From: Butyrivibrio sp.
GTDB taxonomy: Bacteria > Bacillota > Clostridia > Lachnospirales > Lachnospiraceae
Length of the DNA stretch: 64,000 nt
NCBI GenBank assembly: GCA_017413105.1
Contig: JAFPVA010000141.1
Coordinates: 1-64,000, forward strand
Reading direction: 5' to 3'
A program made the translations under genes and the position numbers. Shown piece by piece: positions 1 to 8,582 of the stretch (positions are counted from its first letter, which is position 1; each line of letters starts with the position of its first letter). The notes below the pieces were generated by a model. That model was not told the origin of the DNA and did not search any database. It saw only the letters and a program-made list of their open reading frames with translations.

Positions 1-105
1 GGTTCTTTCGTTCCTTGTATTTGGAACATCAAGAACCGTCCCCTGGTTCCACCTCGTTTCATCACCCAAAAAAGTGAAACGAGAGAACCGTCCCCTCGTT
101 CCACT
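1..105. repeat. Family 1 REP-like palindromic repeat, copy 1
   Basis: The segment carries the motif AAGAACCGTCCCC twice and its complement-like arm GGTTCTTTCGTTCC at the left edge, so it folds into nested hairpins. The same unit recurs at 18113-18266, 21884-21983 and 26303-26433. This copy lies immediately downstream of the leftward helicase gene; the gene on its left is outside the window. Similar GGGGACGGTTCTT units are known in other genomes in association with REP-associated (Y1) transposases, but none is visible here. Confidence 0.8.
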
Positions 106-110
106 TATAT

Positions 111-2153
111 TTACAGTGCTTTGGCAAGTTCTCCTCTTGAGAGGATTGCAAGCTTCTGGGTTGCTCTTGAGATGGCGGTGTATAGGCAGTGTCTTCCGAG
201 AAGATCATCGGGGTAAGACTCTGAGTCGCCATCAGCAATGATAACGTGATCAAATTCAAGGCCCTTGGCAAGAGGAAGCTCGATCAGAAAAGCTCCACTT
301 GCCGGCAAAGAGCCGTTTTCAGAAATAAGAGGCAGATTTTTATCCTTAAGGGCTGCGCTTATTTCTTCAAGTTTAAAGGCGTTGCGGCAGATTACTGCTG
401 TGAGGCCTTCTTCTTTATTAAATTCATCAATGAGTCCGGAGAGTTCTTTATAATATGCGTCATCAGAATCAAAGGATTTTACTACTGCTTCGTGGCCGGG
501 GCGTTTAACTGAGGATACCAAGAGCTTTTTTTCCTCAGGCAAAATCGATGCAAACATCTTAGTAATCTCGGGAGAACTGCGGTAGCTGGTCAAAAGAGGC
601 AGTTCAACGTATTCTTTGTTATCGTCTTTAGCCATTTTCTCGATTCTGTCAAAGGTTACAGTTCCTTCACGGATTGCCTGGAATTCATCTCCAAGGAGCA
701 TGAAACGTGCGCTGGGGAAGTACTTTCTAAATACCATGAGCTGGGAGAGAGTATAATCCTGCACCTCATCCACCATGACATAGCGCATGTTACGGTCGCA
801 GATTCCTGTAAGCTCCATCCAGGTGTACAGCCACTCGGCGGCTGTGATATGTTCACTTCCAAGGATACGCTGTGCAATGCGTGAGACATTTACCCAACTG
901 CAGTGTCTGATATTCTGAAGAGCGCTGCCAAAATCGTTCTCGATACGATTTTCTTTTCCTTCCTCGGTCTTAGCTTCTCCATCAGCATCTTCGGAGATGT
1001 TATCATCCATATTTTTTATGGTATTTTTTGCCCTTGCTTCCAATTCGTCGCATACTATCTGGATAAGACGAACTCCCATAGGGAATTGAGAGTATTTTTT
1101 TACCATTGAAAAGACATCTTCCTTTGAGATTATCAGCTTGTCTTTTTGCATGATATCAAAAAAGTCTTGAACTTCGGGCTTTAGAGTCAGGAGCGCTTCA
1201 TGTATCTTGTTCAGGCTCTCATCATCAGTGTAATCGTATTCCACGTCATCGAAAGGAACATTGGCATTCTGTGCAAATTCCTGCCAGGTAAGGGTAAGAG
1301 GATTGGTCTCTCCAAGATCCGGAAGGACATTGTCTATGTAGTCCCTGAAAACAGAGTTCAGTGTCATGAGGCATACCTGATCCGGACGCAGAGTTTTTCT
1401 TTTCTGGTAAAAGAGATATGCGATACGCTGCAAAAGAACCGAAGTCTTGCCACTTCCTGCAATTCCGTTAACTACAAGAACGGGCACATCGGGATAGCGG
1501 ATAACGGTGTTCTGTTCCTTCTGAATGGTTGCAGTTATGGCCTGCATTTTGGCAGACCGGGCCTGGGACAGTGAGCTTAAAAGCATAGGGTCTTCTATAG
1601 CAATCTGAGTGTCGAAGTAGGCGTCCAGTCTGTCCTTTTTTATATCAAACTGCCGTCTTACAAGAAGGTTTACAGGGATCTGTCTGTCCTCCACGGTATA
1701 ATGAGTCTTCCCGTTTTCCTGATTGTAGTAAACCTCGGCAATGGGAGATCTCCAGTCTACGATCATCTGATCGTACCCGTTTTCTGAGATGGCAGACCTA
1801 CCGATATAGTAGCTTTCAGGCTCCTCGCCTTCATCAAATTGAAGTTTTATCTTGGCAAAATAGGGGGATTCCAAAAGCTTATTTACTGTGTTCAAGCGAT
1901 TTCCAAGGGATGAGCTCTCAACATTGTAAGTGTCGATATAGCGGTTCCAAACCTCGATTTCAGCCAGAGTTTCCATTGTGGTCTCTATATCCGCATAATC
2001 GAAACGGATATTATCTCTTATATCATTCTTGTCATCTACAGCTTTTTCATTTAATTCTGAGATCTGTTCTTCAAGCTTTTCCTTTATCTTAAGTAGTTTA
2101 TTATAGGTCTTTGTCAGGTGGGATTGTTCTTTTTCGAATGTTTCTTTTTCCAT
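111..2153 (-). CDS. HelD-like superfamily 1 DNA helicase / RNA polymerase-recycling ATPase
   Basis: The product is about 680 aa and matches the HelD/UvrD-like group that frees stalled or terminated RNA polymerase from DNA using ATP. The N-terminal ~90 residues are charged and heptad-rich, as in the HelD coiled coil that enters the polymerase secondary channel. A Walker A motif (GIAGSGKTSVLL) lies near residue 235, a Walker B-like VDEVQDY near residue 460, and the late motif GLEFDHVI with an arginine-bearing helicase end (YTAISRATQ) near the C-terminus. The length is a little short of Bacillus HelD (about 770 aa). Two ATGs are possible (2159 and 2153); the second has the better spacing to the GAAAGG site. 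It stands alone, with family 1 repeat DNA after its stop. Family assignment is firm; the exact role is inferred. Confidence 0.85.
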   Translation of the reverse strand: MEKETFEKEQSHLTKTYNKLLKIKEKLEEQISELNEKAVDDKNDIRDNIRFDYADIETTMETLAEIEVWNRYIDTYNVESSSLGNRLNTVNKLLESPYFAKIKLQFDEGEEPESYYIGRSAISENGYDQMIVDWRSPIAEVYYNQENGKTHYTVEDRQIPVNLLVRRQFDIKKDRLDAYFDTQIAIEDPMLLSSLSQARSAKMQAITATIQKEQNTVIRYPDVPVLVVNGIAGSGKTSVLLQRIAYLFYQKRKTLRPDQVCLMTLNSVFRDYIDNVLPDLGETNPLTLTWQEFAQNANVPFDDVEYDYTDDESLNKIHEALLTLKPEVQDFFDIMQKDKLIISKEDVFSMVKKYSQFPMGVRLIQIVCDELEARAKNTIKNMDDNISEDADGEAKTEEGKENRIENDFGSALQNIRHCSWVNVSRIAQRILGSEHITAAEWLYTWMELTGICDRNMRYVMVDEVQDYTLSQLMVFRKYFPSARFMLLGDEFQAIREGTVTFDRIEKMAKDDNKEYVELPLLTSYRSSPEITKMFASILPEEKKLLVSSVKRPGHEAVVKSFDSDDAYYKELSGLIDEFNKEEGLTAVICRNAFKLEEISAALKDKNLPLISENGSLPASGAFLIELPLAKGLEFDHVIIADGDSESYPDDLLGRHCLYTAISRATQKLAILSRGELAKAL

Positions 2154-2387
2154 AAACATGCGCCTTTCAAAAAATGTTTATTATCAGGTGCGATTGTAGT
2201 CGTGAGCATATGCAAGATACCAGGTGATAAGCGGCTACAATAGATGATGCTTATATAGTATAACATATCGGGCATTACATATATATAACTTACAACAGAT
2301 GCACATTTCTGCCGATGAACAATTACCGGCATTCATTGTGTTATATTTATGCAATTTAAATTATAAAATTTTTGTAAACTTTTGACG

Positions 2388-2415
2388 TTGAAAAATATAT
2401 ATCGTGTGGTACACT
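2388..2415 (+). promoter_or_regulatory. Putative sigma-A promoter for the acyltransferase gene
   Basis: TTGAAA and TACACT are separated by 16 bp, 44 bp upstream of the chosen start at 2459. The rest of the 2154-2458 gap is AT-rich spacer between divergent genes; a weak leftward TATACT for the helicase gene is possible near 2260. Nothing else was recognised there. Confidence 0.45.
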
Positions 2416-2458
2416 TTGTTTTGCATTTATGAAAATTTATTTGGGAGTATGTGTTTTT

Positions 2459-3532
2459 ATGAGAAAGAATTACTTAGACAATATCAGGTGGGTGACCGTT
2501 GTACAGGTTGTTATTTTCCATCTGATCATGGTTTTTAGCCCTTTAACGCCTGGTTTCGGATTTCCATTTAGGGAAGTTCAGTATCAGGATGCTTTTGCTT
2601 ATCTGGTATATCCATGGTTTATGACTATTCTGTTCATTGTGGCAGGAATCAGTTCAAGAATTTATCTGGATAAACATACTATCAAGGATTTTGTTATAAG
2701 CAGGACCCGTAAGCTCCTTTTACCTGTAACTATTGGACTTGCATGTTTTGGGTGGATGCAGGGAGCTTTAACGCTGCAGATTGCAGGATATCTTGAGCCT
2801 ATTACAGAATCCACTCCGATCATTCCTTATTATCTGTATGTTACAATATGTGGTATCGGCGTTTTATGGTTTGTTATCCTTCTTTGGAGCCTTTCTATGA
2901 TCCTTGCGGTAATCAGGAGATTTGAAAAAGGTAAGCTGTACGCCTTAACAGCCAATATGCATATAGCTATTATTGTTCTTTTGGGAGTCGTGGCATGGTT
3001 CATAGGTCAGTATTTTAATGTGACCAAGTATCCTGTGTATCGTTTGGGCTTATATCCCTTCGTATTTTTCTTAGGCTATTTTGTTTTTGCGCACGAAGAG
3101 AATATCAAGACTATAAGCAAATGGAAGTATGTATTTATTGCCGGAGCAGTAGTCCTGGGCGCAAGATATGTATATGAGCATTTTGGTCATCTCTACAGCA
3201 CTATGCCTGTTATGGGATGCAAATCGGCTATGTTCTATGGCTGGATAATGATACTTGCTATTTTTGGTTCTTTTTACAGCTGGCTCAATAAGCCAAATGC
3301 TTTCTGTGATTACATGAGAAAGAGAAGCTGGGGCTTATATATTTTCCACTATGTGATTATTTCAGCCTGTGCTTTAGTAATCAGGAAGCATACAGCCATG
3401 ACAGAGATTCCCTGCTATCTGGTAACAGGTGGCGCAGCATTTGCAGGCAGCTTGTTATTAAATTATATAGTATCCAGAATACCATTTATGAGATGGTGTA
3501 TTTTAGGAATAAAAAAGGAGAAGGTCGCGTGA
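2459..3532 (+). CDS. Acyltransferase family 3 integral membrane protein
   Basis: A 357-aa polytopic membrane protein of the acyltransferase-3 family (OafA/NodX/WecH-like), which transfers acyl groups, usually acetyl, onto cell-surface sugars. The family N-terminus is evident: RKNYLDNIRWVTVVQVVIFH, with the His in the first membrane segment, followed by about ten hydrophobic segments. The start is at 2459 because GGGAG lies 10 bp upstream; an in-frame ATG at 2429 has no ribosome site. The gene is monocistronic. Its terminator hairpin begins inside the last codons. The acceptor cannot be deduced. Confidence 0.8.
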   Translation: MRKNYLDNIRWVTVVQVVIFHLIMVFSPLTPGFGFPFREVQYQDAFAYLVYPWFMTILFIVAGISSRIYLDKHTIKDFVISRTRKLLLPVTIGLACFGWMQGALTLQIAGYLEPITESTPIIPYYLYVTICGIGVLWFVILLWSLSMILAVIRRFEKGKLYALTANMHIAIIVLLGVVAWFIGQYFNVTKYPVYRLGLYPFVFFLGYFVFAHEENIKTISKWKYVFIAGAVVLGARYVYEHFGHLYSTMPVMGCKSAMFYGWIMILAIFGSFYSWLNKPNAFCDYMRKRSWGLYIFHYVIISACALVIRKHTAMTEIPCYLVTGGAAFAGSLLLNYIVSRIPFMRWCILGIKKEKVA

Positions 3533-3546
3533 CCTTCTTTTTTTTG
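3520..3546 (+). terminator. Rho-independent terminator overlapping the stop codon
   Basis: A perfect 7-bp stem (GAAGGTC/GACCTTC, loop GCGT) is followed by a run of nine T. The TGA stop of the acyltransferase gene lies within the loop and right arm. Confidence 0.85.
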
Positions 3547-3619
3547 GTAAAATAAATATATGATATTCAGTTAATATAATGATGTATTGTGCGCTTGTTT
3601 CCTTCTATAGGAGGACTAA

Positions 3620-5800
3620 ATGCCAAGAAAGATCAAAGATAAGAAAAGACGTTTTGGCGGGCTTCAGATCAAGTTTTTCATGCTGACTGTAATCATAGTT
3701 ATTACTGCCAGCATAGCCTTTGCGGGTGTAGGAATTATCAGGCTCAGAAATTTCCAGAATCTGGCTAATGAAGCCGGTACGCAGCAGGCAGATATTATTT
3801 CAGATATATCGGCATCATCTATTGCAGTCATGACTGAAGACAGTATGATGGAGATTGCCGACAAGACAGCTAATGCAGTAAGCTGGGACATCTGGATCAT
3901 GCAGCATGACACTTCGACTCTGGCAATACAGGTTTATGATGTTATAGCTCATCAGGAAAAATATGAGGAGAGGGAGATTTACGGACCTAAAAAAGATAAT
4001 AAGGGAAGGCTGTCACTGCAGTTTTTGCAGGCCGAGGATGCCAATCCGACACCGGAAGACATGGCTCTTATACGTAAGCTGGCCAATCTTGAACCTATGA
4101 TGAGGGAGATGATAGAGGGCAATCAGTATTATACACAGGATCTGATAATTGCACTTCCCTGCGGTATTTCCCTTAATATGGATACTCTTTCAGACATAAA
4201 ACTGGATGATGACGGGAATCCTGCCTTTTTTGATGCTACAAAAAGACCCTGGTGGGATGGAGCCCGGGTGACGAAGAAAGCTTTTCAGACCTTGCCTTCT
4301 TACAGCCCGCTTCTAGGGGAAACAGAACTTGAATTTGGCGTTCCGGTATATCTGGATGATGAGCTGGTTGCTGTGGTAGAAGGGTCAATTACTATGGACA
4401 GAGTTGATAAAGATCTTTCAAATACCACTTATGGTGAAAGCAGCTTTTTTGCCATTTTTAATGAGGATGGAATTATTACCTATTCTCCACGGGAAAGTGG
4501 TGAATTGCGGATAGATAATGAATATAAGAAAAGCATATACTCATCCGGAAATGAGGAACTTAGGGATCTGGTGAAAGACAGCGTTAAAGGTGAATCGGGT
4601 TTTGCTAATGTGACGGTTGACGGAGAAGACTATTTTGTGGCCTATGGAAGTGAGGTTACAGGAGGCTGGGTGCTCTTTATGTTTGTCAAGGAAGATGAAC
4701 TGGACAGGCCTACAGAGGAACTGGTTGATATAATAAATGGCATTACCGAAGAAACAATTGATGAGTTTGGAAATAGCTTTCTTGAATCCTCCTGGATAAT
4801 ACTTCTTGTCATAGGCATCCTTTTGTTTATCTTTATATTTGTGACTCTTTGGTTTTCCAACAGACTGACAAGGCCTATAAATCTTATGACGAAGCGTGTT
4901 GGGAATATTTCCGGAGACAGCTTTAATTTCGAAATGGAAAAAATCTTCCACACAGGGGATGAGATCGAAGTACTGGCAGGAACCTTTGCAGAGCTCTCTG
5001 AAAGGACAAAGAAATACATCGAGGAAATAACAAATATTACTGCAGAAAGGGAAAGAATAGCTGCGGAGCTTGATGTTGCAACCAGGATCCAGGCAGACAT
5101 GCTCCCGAAGAATTTCCCGATTTTTCCGGACAGAAATGAATTTGACCTATACGCTACCATGACTCCGGCAAAGGAAGTCGGAGGAGATTTCTACGATATG
5201 TTCCTTATTGACGATGACCATCTGTGTCTGGTAATGGGGGATGTGTCAGGAAAAGGAGTTCCGGCAGCTCTTTTCATGGTCATTTCAAAGACAATGATAA
5301 AGAACCGTGCCCAGATGGGCGGAAAACCCTCAGAAATCCTTCATGATGTCAATAACAGCCTCTGTGAAGGCAATGACGAGAATATGTTTGTAACGGTATG
5401 GCTGGGAATCCTTACCCTGTCCACCGGTACTCTCATTCAGGCCAGTGCAGGCCACGAATATCCTGTCATTAAGAGAAAGGGTGAGGACTACAAGCTGATA
5501 CAGACAGATAATGGTCTGGTGGCTGGTTTTTCGACCGATATAGAATATGATGATCTGACCTTTGAGCTTGGAGCCGGGGATTTACTGTTTATGTACACTG
5601 ACGGACTCCCGGAGGCAACTAATGCCGAGGACAAGCGTCTTGAACTTGAGGGAATGCTTGACGCCATTAACAAACATAAAGAGGATGAGCCTGACGAACT
5701 TCTTCCGGATATACGAAAAGAGGTTGATGCCTTTGTAAAAGAGGCTCCGCAGTTTGATGATCTCACGATGCTGATCATCAGGTACAATGGACAAAATTGA
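3620..5800 (+). CDS. Membrane sensor with HAMP and SpoIIE/PP2C-type serine phosphatase domain (RsbU/RsbP-like)
   Basis: A 726-aa signalling phosphatase. A first membrane helix lies at about residues 18-38, an extracytoplasmic sensor of about 350 residues with a Cache-like signature (RPWWDGAR) follows, then a second membrane helix at about 389-412, a HAMP linker (RLTRPINLMTKR) and a C-terminal PP2C/SpoIIE catalytic domain from about residue 500. Metal-binding aspartates are visible in GGDFYD, GDVSGKGVPAALFM, TDGLPEATN and the terminal DDLTML. Such enzymes dephosphorylate anti-anti-sigma factors and so switch on a sigma factor or partner. No anti-sigma or STAS gene is adjacent, so the target is unknown. 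A TAGGAGG ribosome site lies just upstream. The next gene starts 9 bp after its stop. Confidence 0.9.
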   Translation: MPRKIKDKKRRFGGLQIKFFMLTVIIVITASIAFAGVGIIRLRNFQNLANEAGTQQADIISDISASSIAVMTEDSMMEIADKTANAVSWDIWIMQHDTSTLAIQVYDVIAHQEKYEEREIYGPKKDNKGRLSLQFLQAEDANPTPEDMALIRKLANLEPMMREMIEGNQYYTQDLIIALPCGISLNMDTLSDIKLDDDGNPAFFDATKRPWWDGARVTKKAFQTLPSYSPLLGETELEFGVPVYLDDELVAVVEGSITMDRVDKDLSNTTYGESSFFAIFNEDGIITYSPRESGELRIDNEYKKSIYSSGNEELRDLVKDSVKGESGFANVTVDGEDYFVAYGSEVTGGWVLFMFVKEDELDRPTEELVDIINGITEETIDEFGNSFLESSWIILLVIGILLFIFIFVTLWFSNRLTRPINLMTKRVGNISGDSFNFEMEKIFHTGDEIEVLAGTFAELSERTKKYIEEITNITAERERIAAELDVATRIQADMLPKNFPIFPDRNEFDLYATMTPAKEVGGDFYDMFLIDDDHLCLVMGDVSGKGVPAALFMVISKTMIKNRAQMGGKPSEILHDVNNSLCEGNDENMFVTVWLGILTLSTGTLIQASAGHEYPVIKRKGEDYKLIQTDNGLVAGFSTDIEYDDLTFELGAGDLLFMYTDGLPEATNAEDKRLELEGMLDAINKHKEDEPDELLPDIRKEVDAFVKEAPQFDDLTMLIIRYNGQN

Positions 5801-5809
5801 GGTATTTCT

Positions 5810-6070
5810 ATGAAAATGACTGTACTTACAGTGGATAATATTGAGGATTACCGCGATTTCATTGGGGCTGACATGGCGGAAAATATAGGAAGAAAATACT
5901 ACCGCGGTTTAATAGCGGAGGATGGCAGCGAATGTTTGGGTGGCATAATCTGGCAATATAAAAATGCAGGCAATGAATGTGAAAGCTTCATTGAATGTTT
6001 TTTTTCAGAGAAGCTTCTGCCAAGAGGCTTTGGAATACCGGTATATGTAGGGAACAGGTCAGAAGGATAA
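5810..6070 (+). CDS. Small hypothetical protein, possible truncated acetyltransferase-like N-terminus
   Basis: An 86-aa protein starting 9 bp after the phosphatase gene and probably co-transcribed with it. The first ~60 residues (TVDNIEDYRDFIG... NIGRKYYRGLIAEDG) resemble the N-terminal segment of larger Lachnospiraceae proteins annotated as GNAT-family N-acetyltransferases, from memory only. The sequence ends soon after a run of eight T at about 5999-6006, a likely slippage site, and no acetyl-CoA-binding segment follows in any frame. It may therefore be a remnant. Alternatively it is an intact small protein; comparison with full-length homologues would decide. Confidence 0.45.
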   Translation: MKMTVLTVDNIEDYRDFIGADMAENIGRKYYRGLIAEDGSECLGGIIWQYKNAGNECESFIECFFSEKLLPRGFGIPVYVGNRSEG

Positions 6071-6098
6071 AAGGCAGTAATGTCAGACAAAATAAAAC

Positions 6099-6173
6099 CG
6101 TCACCACTTATCTGTATCCTCTTTTCCGGATGTCCGGTAAAGAGCGTAAGGATAAGTGGTGGCGGCTTTTTAT
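6099..6173 (+). terminator. Long imperfect hairpin terminator
   Basis: CCACTTATC...CCGGA pairs with TCCGG...GATAAGTGG to make an imperfect stem of about 27 bp, ending in GGCGGCTTTTT. It lies between the rightward sensor phosphatase unit and the leftward cooT gene. Confidence 0.7.
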
Positions 6174-6185
6174 GAGATATAAGCT

Positions 6186-6368
6186 TTAACAATCAATCTT
6201 TATTACGGCACCTGTAAGGTCAGCAAAGGTCAGGGCGCCGCGAATCACTTTTTTTTCACCCATCATATCGATAAGGGTTATGGTGTCCCCGTCGATGGAA
6301 AGGGAGCTCACATATTCCATCAGTATTTCATCCGGGTTGGATGCTTTAACAGCTGTAGACAGGCACAT
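6186..6368 (-). CDS. cooT: CooT-family nickel-binding protein
   Basis: A 60-aa protein beginning Met-Cys, with the family layout MC...V......LM..V..L...G..I.L.DM.GE...I.G. In characterised CooT the second-residue cysteine of the dimer binds one Ni2+, and the protein helps mature CO dehydrogenase. Both the Cys2 and the small beta-barrel pattern (TITLIDMMGEKKVIRGAL) are visible. It is the last gene of a leftward run that also encodes a His-rich protein, a small membrane protein and two dehydratase-family subunits. No CO dehydrogenase gene is nearby, so its client is probably a metalloprotein of this cluster. The family call is strong; the client is inferred. Confidence 0.85.
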   Translation of the reverse strand: MCLSTAVKASNPDEILMEYVSSLSIDGDTITLIDMMGEKKVIRGALTFADLTGAVIKIDC

Positions 6369-6383
6369 ATTCTTTCCTCCATA

Positions 6384-6617
6384 TCATAGTTTTTCAATCA
6401 GTTCTTTAAGAAGACTGTTGGCTGTTTCGTAGGAACTGACTACAGCCTTAAGGGAATCAGACAGATCGCTTTTGTCAAGTTTTTCAAGGACTGCATCTAA
6501 TCCCTTAAGCTCATCTACATGATGAACATTATGCTCATGCATGCTGGACAAAAGAGCATTGAGCTTTGCGACTGAGTCGATCCCGCCGTGGGTATGGGTG
6601 TGCTCGTGATTTTCCAT
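6384..6617 (-). CDS. Small His-rich, probably metal-binding protein
   Basis: A 77-aa protein beginning MENHEHTHTHGG, a stretch of alternating histidines typical of nickel or zinc handling proteins, followed by an amphipathic helical body with further histidines (MHEHNVHHVDELKGL). The helical part resembles a small domain seen next to metal-trafficking genes. The start at 6617 is favoured because GGAGG sits 5 bp upstream, inside the 3' end of the preceding gene; an upstream in-frame ATG at 6644 lacks a site. It lies between the small membrane protein and CooT. By position it could play the part CooJ has in Rhodospirillum (His-rich nickel storage), but no sequence homology to CooJ is claimed. 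Confidence 0.65.
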   Translation of the reverse strand: MENHEHTHTHGGIDSVAKLNALLSSMHEHNVHHVDELKGLDAVLEKLDKSDLSDSLKAVVSSYETANSLLKELIEKL

Positions 6618-6618
6618 A

Positions 6619-6849
6619 TTATCCTCCAATCTCTGTGTACTCATCAGGAGACACAGAATCCTTCATCATGTACGGAAGTTGTGTGTTGTCGTCGCGCTTC
6701 ATGTTATCAAAGCGCTTTACCATAAGCGGCTCCCAGATATAATACATAAATTTTCCATCAAGATCCCAGTAAAAAACAGCGAACAGAGCGCCATAGATCG
6801 CAGCGCAGATTCCAAGGATCTTAAGCAGGACTTTAATAAACGTCTTCAT
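6619..6849 (-). CDS. Small single-pass membrane protein of the dehydratase cluster (copy 1)
   Basis: A 76-aa protein with one N-terminal membrane helix (VLLKILGICAAIYGALFAVF) followed by WDLDGKFMYYI and a polar tail. The membrane segment and the motif W-x-LD-x-K are shared with the 55-aa protein at 15109-15276, which accompanies the other half of the cluster. It follows the large dehydratase subunit by 41 bp, and its stop overlaps the ribosome site of the His-rich gene, indicating one transcript. Function unknown; it may tether the metalloenzyme or its electron donor to the membrane. Confidence 0.65.
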   Translation of the reverse strand: MKTFIKVLLKILGICAAIYGALFAVFYWDLDGKFMYYIWEPLMVKRFDNMKRDDNTQLPYMMKDSVSPDEYTEIGG

Positions 6850-6890
6850 TGTCTTTCCCCTTTTGCATTTTATTTTGCAGGTGTCAATAA

Positions 6891-8579
6891 TTACCAGCTC
6901 TTATCATCGTCGAAGTCAACCAGCGTAGGATCTAGCGGCTCTTCGTGCATTACGGTGGTCATGTAGTCGCTTATGATCTTGCGTATCTCTTTTCTTGAGA
7001 CCGTACGCTTATCGGGAAGAGCATGAGGAACCCAGATGGCATGAATGTTGCGCTTTCTGAACTCGTCCTCAAATACTCCGTGGATTCCCTGCATTCCTTT
7101 GCACTGCAGCTGATCGTACATGATGACCATGTCGCAATGGAAGCGCTCCATGTAATCGAAAAGAGAGAGGATGTGTTCGTGTCCGCCAACGGCCATGGCA
7201 CGCATCGGCGCTTTCTCGTTCATCCAGGCAAGATCTTCAAGGGCATGCTCGTAGGAATCGGTCCGCAGATACTGGTCAAACATGAGGGAATCCATGTTTA
7301 TTACGCAGTTGATACCCCAGCAGTTGTAAGCCCAGGTGCACCAGTGCGAATAGTAGAGAGGAGCACAGCTCCAGGCAATTGCACGGTGTCTGGTCTTGGG
7401 GAAGGTCTCAATCTTGTTTTTAACAGTCTTATTCATGATGCGCCTTACATGCTCATCTATCTCATGCCAGATAGGTCTGTCACCATCCTGAGAATAATAG
7501 ATTCGGTAAAGAGCCTGAGCCACACCATTGATAGGATAGTAAGGAGTATTAGCTGCCACATCCCATTTTTCCCATTCGAACTCGGTGAGCTTATTGAAGG
7601 ATTTGGCATATTTGACATACTGGTCAAAGTCGAAAGGAATACCATAGTTTTCTTCTATGAATTTCCAGCAGCCCTCAATTTCTTTCTGGCAGTGCTTCTG
7701 AACCTCCGGATCGTCATAGCGCATAGGCTGTGGCAAAGCATATAGAGGACGGTTTAAGAACCAGTCCTGAAGTACGCTGGTGGCAACGCTGCCGTCGCAG
7801 GCTTCATTAGTGGTGACCATGACAGGAGCGTAATCCGGATAATCATCCAGAACAAAAAGACCATACTCAGCCTGACACATTGGGCAGGGGTCTGAGGGCA
7901 GTCCAATGGACTGGGCTGCATCAATATAGTTAAGTACAGTGTGATTGTTTACGTGAACAGATACAAAGTAGGGAATCATCTCGAGAGGCACGTCATCGAG
8001 CACATCTCTCCAGGGGTAAAAGATACTGCCGCCAACGGTCTCATTATGGGCAATATTCTTTTTCCAGGTCTCAGGTTCCTTGCCGTCGTGGAGCTTTTTA
8101 TCGGAGATGAACATGCGCATGAACTGGCGGATGGTCTCGCTGGTCATGCCGCGATAGTGCCAGGCAGAAGCCCTAAGGGCCTCGCCTCTCATTCCTTCCA
8201 TACCTCTGTCATACCAGTGCATAACAGTGAGATAGGTCTGACCCATCCAGCGATAACGCATGGTTCCCTTTGCAAATTCTACGATGCTCTTTGGACCGCC
8301 ACCGCCATATTTCATGATGTCGGTTACCATGTGAGCGTAGTTGTAGAGCCAAATCATGTTGAAGTAGTAGAAGGTGTCCTTTACGCCACGCCACTCACGG
8401 TGCTTGTAAAGGCCTGTATCTCCGACATAAAGATCTCCAAGGCGCCTTTCCTCATGAGGCTTTCCATAAATGAAATCTTTGGCAGCCTTTTTGAAATCTC
8501 TGGGCTGATTCTTTTGCTCGGGACTTTTTTCGACAACGAAAAGTTCACGATACTTAGCTTTTATATCACTCAACTTCAT
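6891..8579 (-). CDS. 2-hydroxyacyl-CoA dehydratase family protein, large subunit (set 1)
   Basis: A 562-aa member of the 2-hydroxyglutaryl-CoA dehydratase / benzoyl-CoA reductase D-component family, longer than the usual 380-480 aa. Three cysteines fit the Fe-S ligand pattern and are conserved in the set 2 paralogue: C232 (LPSDPCP), C261 (CDGS) and C493 (QCKG). A further cysteine C235 makes a CPMC motif absent from the paralogue. About 220 extra N-terminal residues rich in Trp and Tyr precede the first ligand. The C-terminus ends in DDDKSW, also shared with the paralogue (EDDTSW). It follows the small subunit by 3 bp, so the two are translated together and likely form a heterodimer. Known relatives use a low-potential electron, delivered by an ATP-dependent activator, to remove water or reduce small molecules; the substrate here is unknown. 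Confidence 0.85.
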   Translation of the reverse strand: MKLSDIKAKYRELFVVEKSPEQKNQPRDFKKAAKDFIYGKPHEERRLGDLYVGDTGLYKHREWRGVKDTFYYFNMIWLYNYAHMVTDIMKYGGGGPKSIVEFAKGTMRYRWMGQTYLTVMHWYDRGMEGMRGEALRASAWHYRGMTSETIRQFMRMFISDKKLHDGKEPETWKKNIAHNETVGGSIFYPWRDVLDDVPLEMIPYFVSVHVNNHTVLNYIDAAQSIGLPSDPCPMCQAEYGLFVLDDYPDYAPVMVTTNEACDGSVATSVLQDWFLNRPLYALPQPMRYDDPEVQKHCQKEIEGCWKFIEENYGIPFDFDQYVKYAKSFNKLTEFEWEKWDVAANTPYYPINGVAQALYRIYYSQDGDRPIWHEIDEHVRRIMNKTVKNKIETFPKTRHRAIAWSCAPLYYSHWCTWAYNCWGINCVINMDSLMFDQYLRTDSYEHALEDLAWMNEKAPMRAMAVGGHEHILSLFDYMERFHCDMVIMYDQLQCKGMQGIHGVFEDEFRKRNIHAIWVPHALPDKRTVSRKEIRKIISDYMTTVMHEEPLDPTLVDFDDDKSW

Positions 8580-8582
8580 GCA

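Noticed and set aside
62..271. A 69-codon minus-strand frame at the window edge
   Set aside because: It is a shadow of the helicase 3' end running into the repeat.
2114..2332. A 72-codon minus-strand frame upstream of the helicase
   Set aside because: It overlaps the helicase start and the promoter region, with no ribosome site and no recognisable product.
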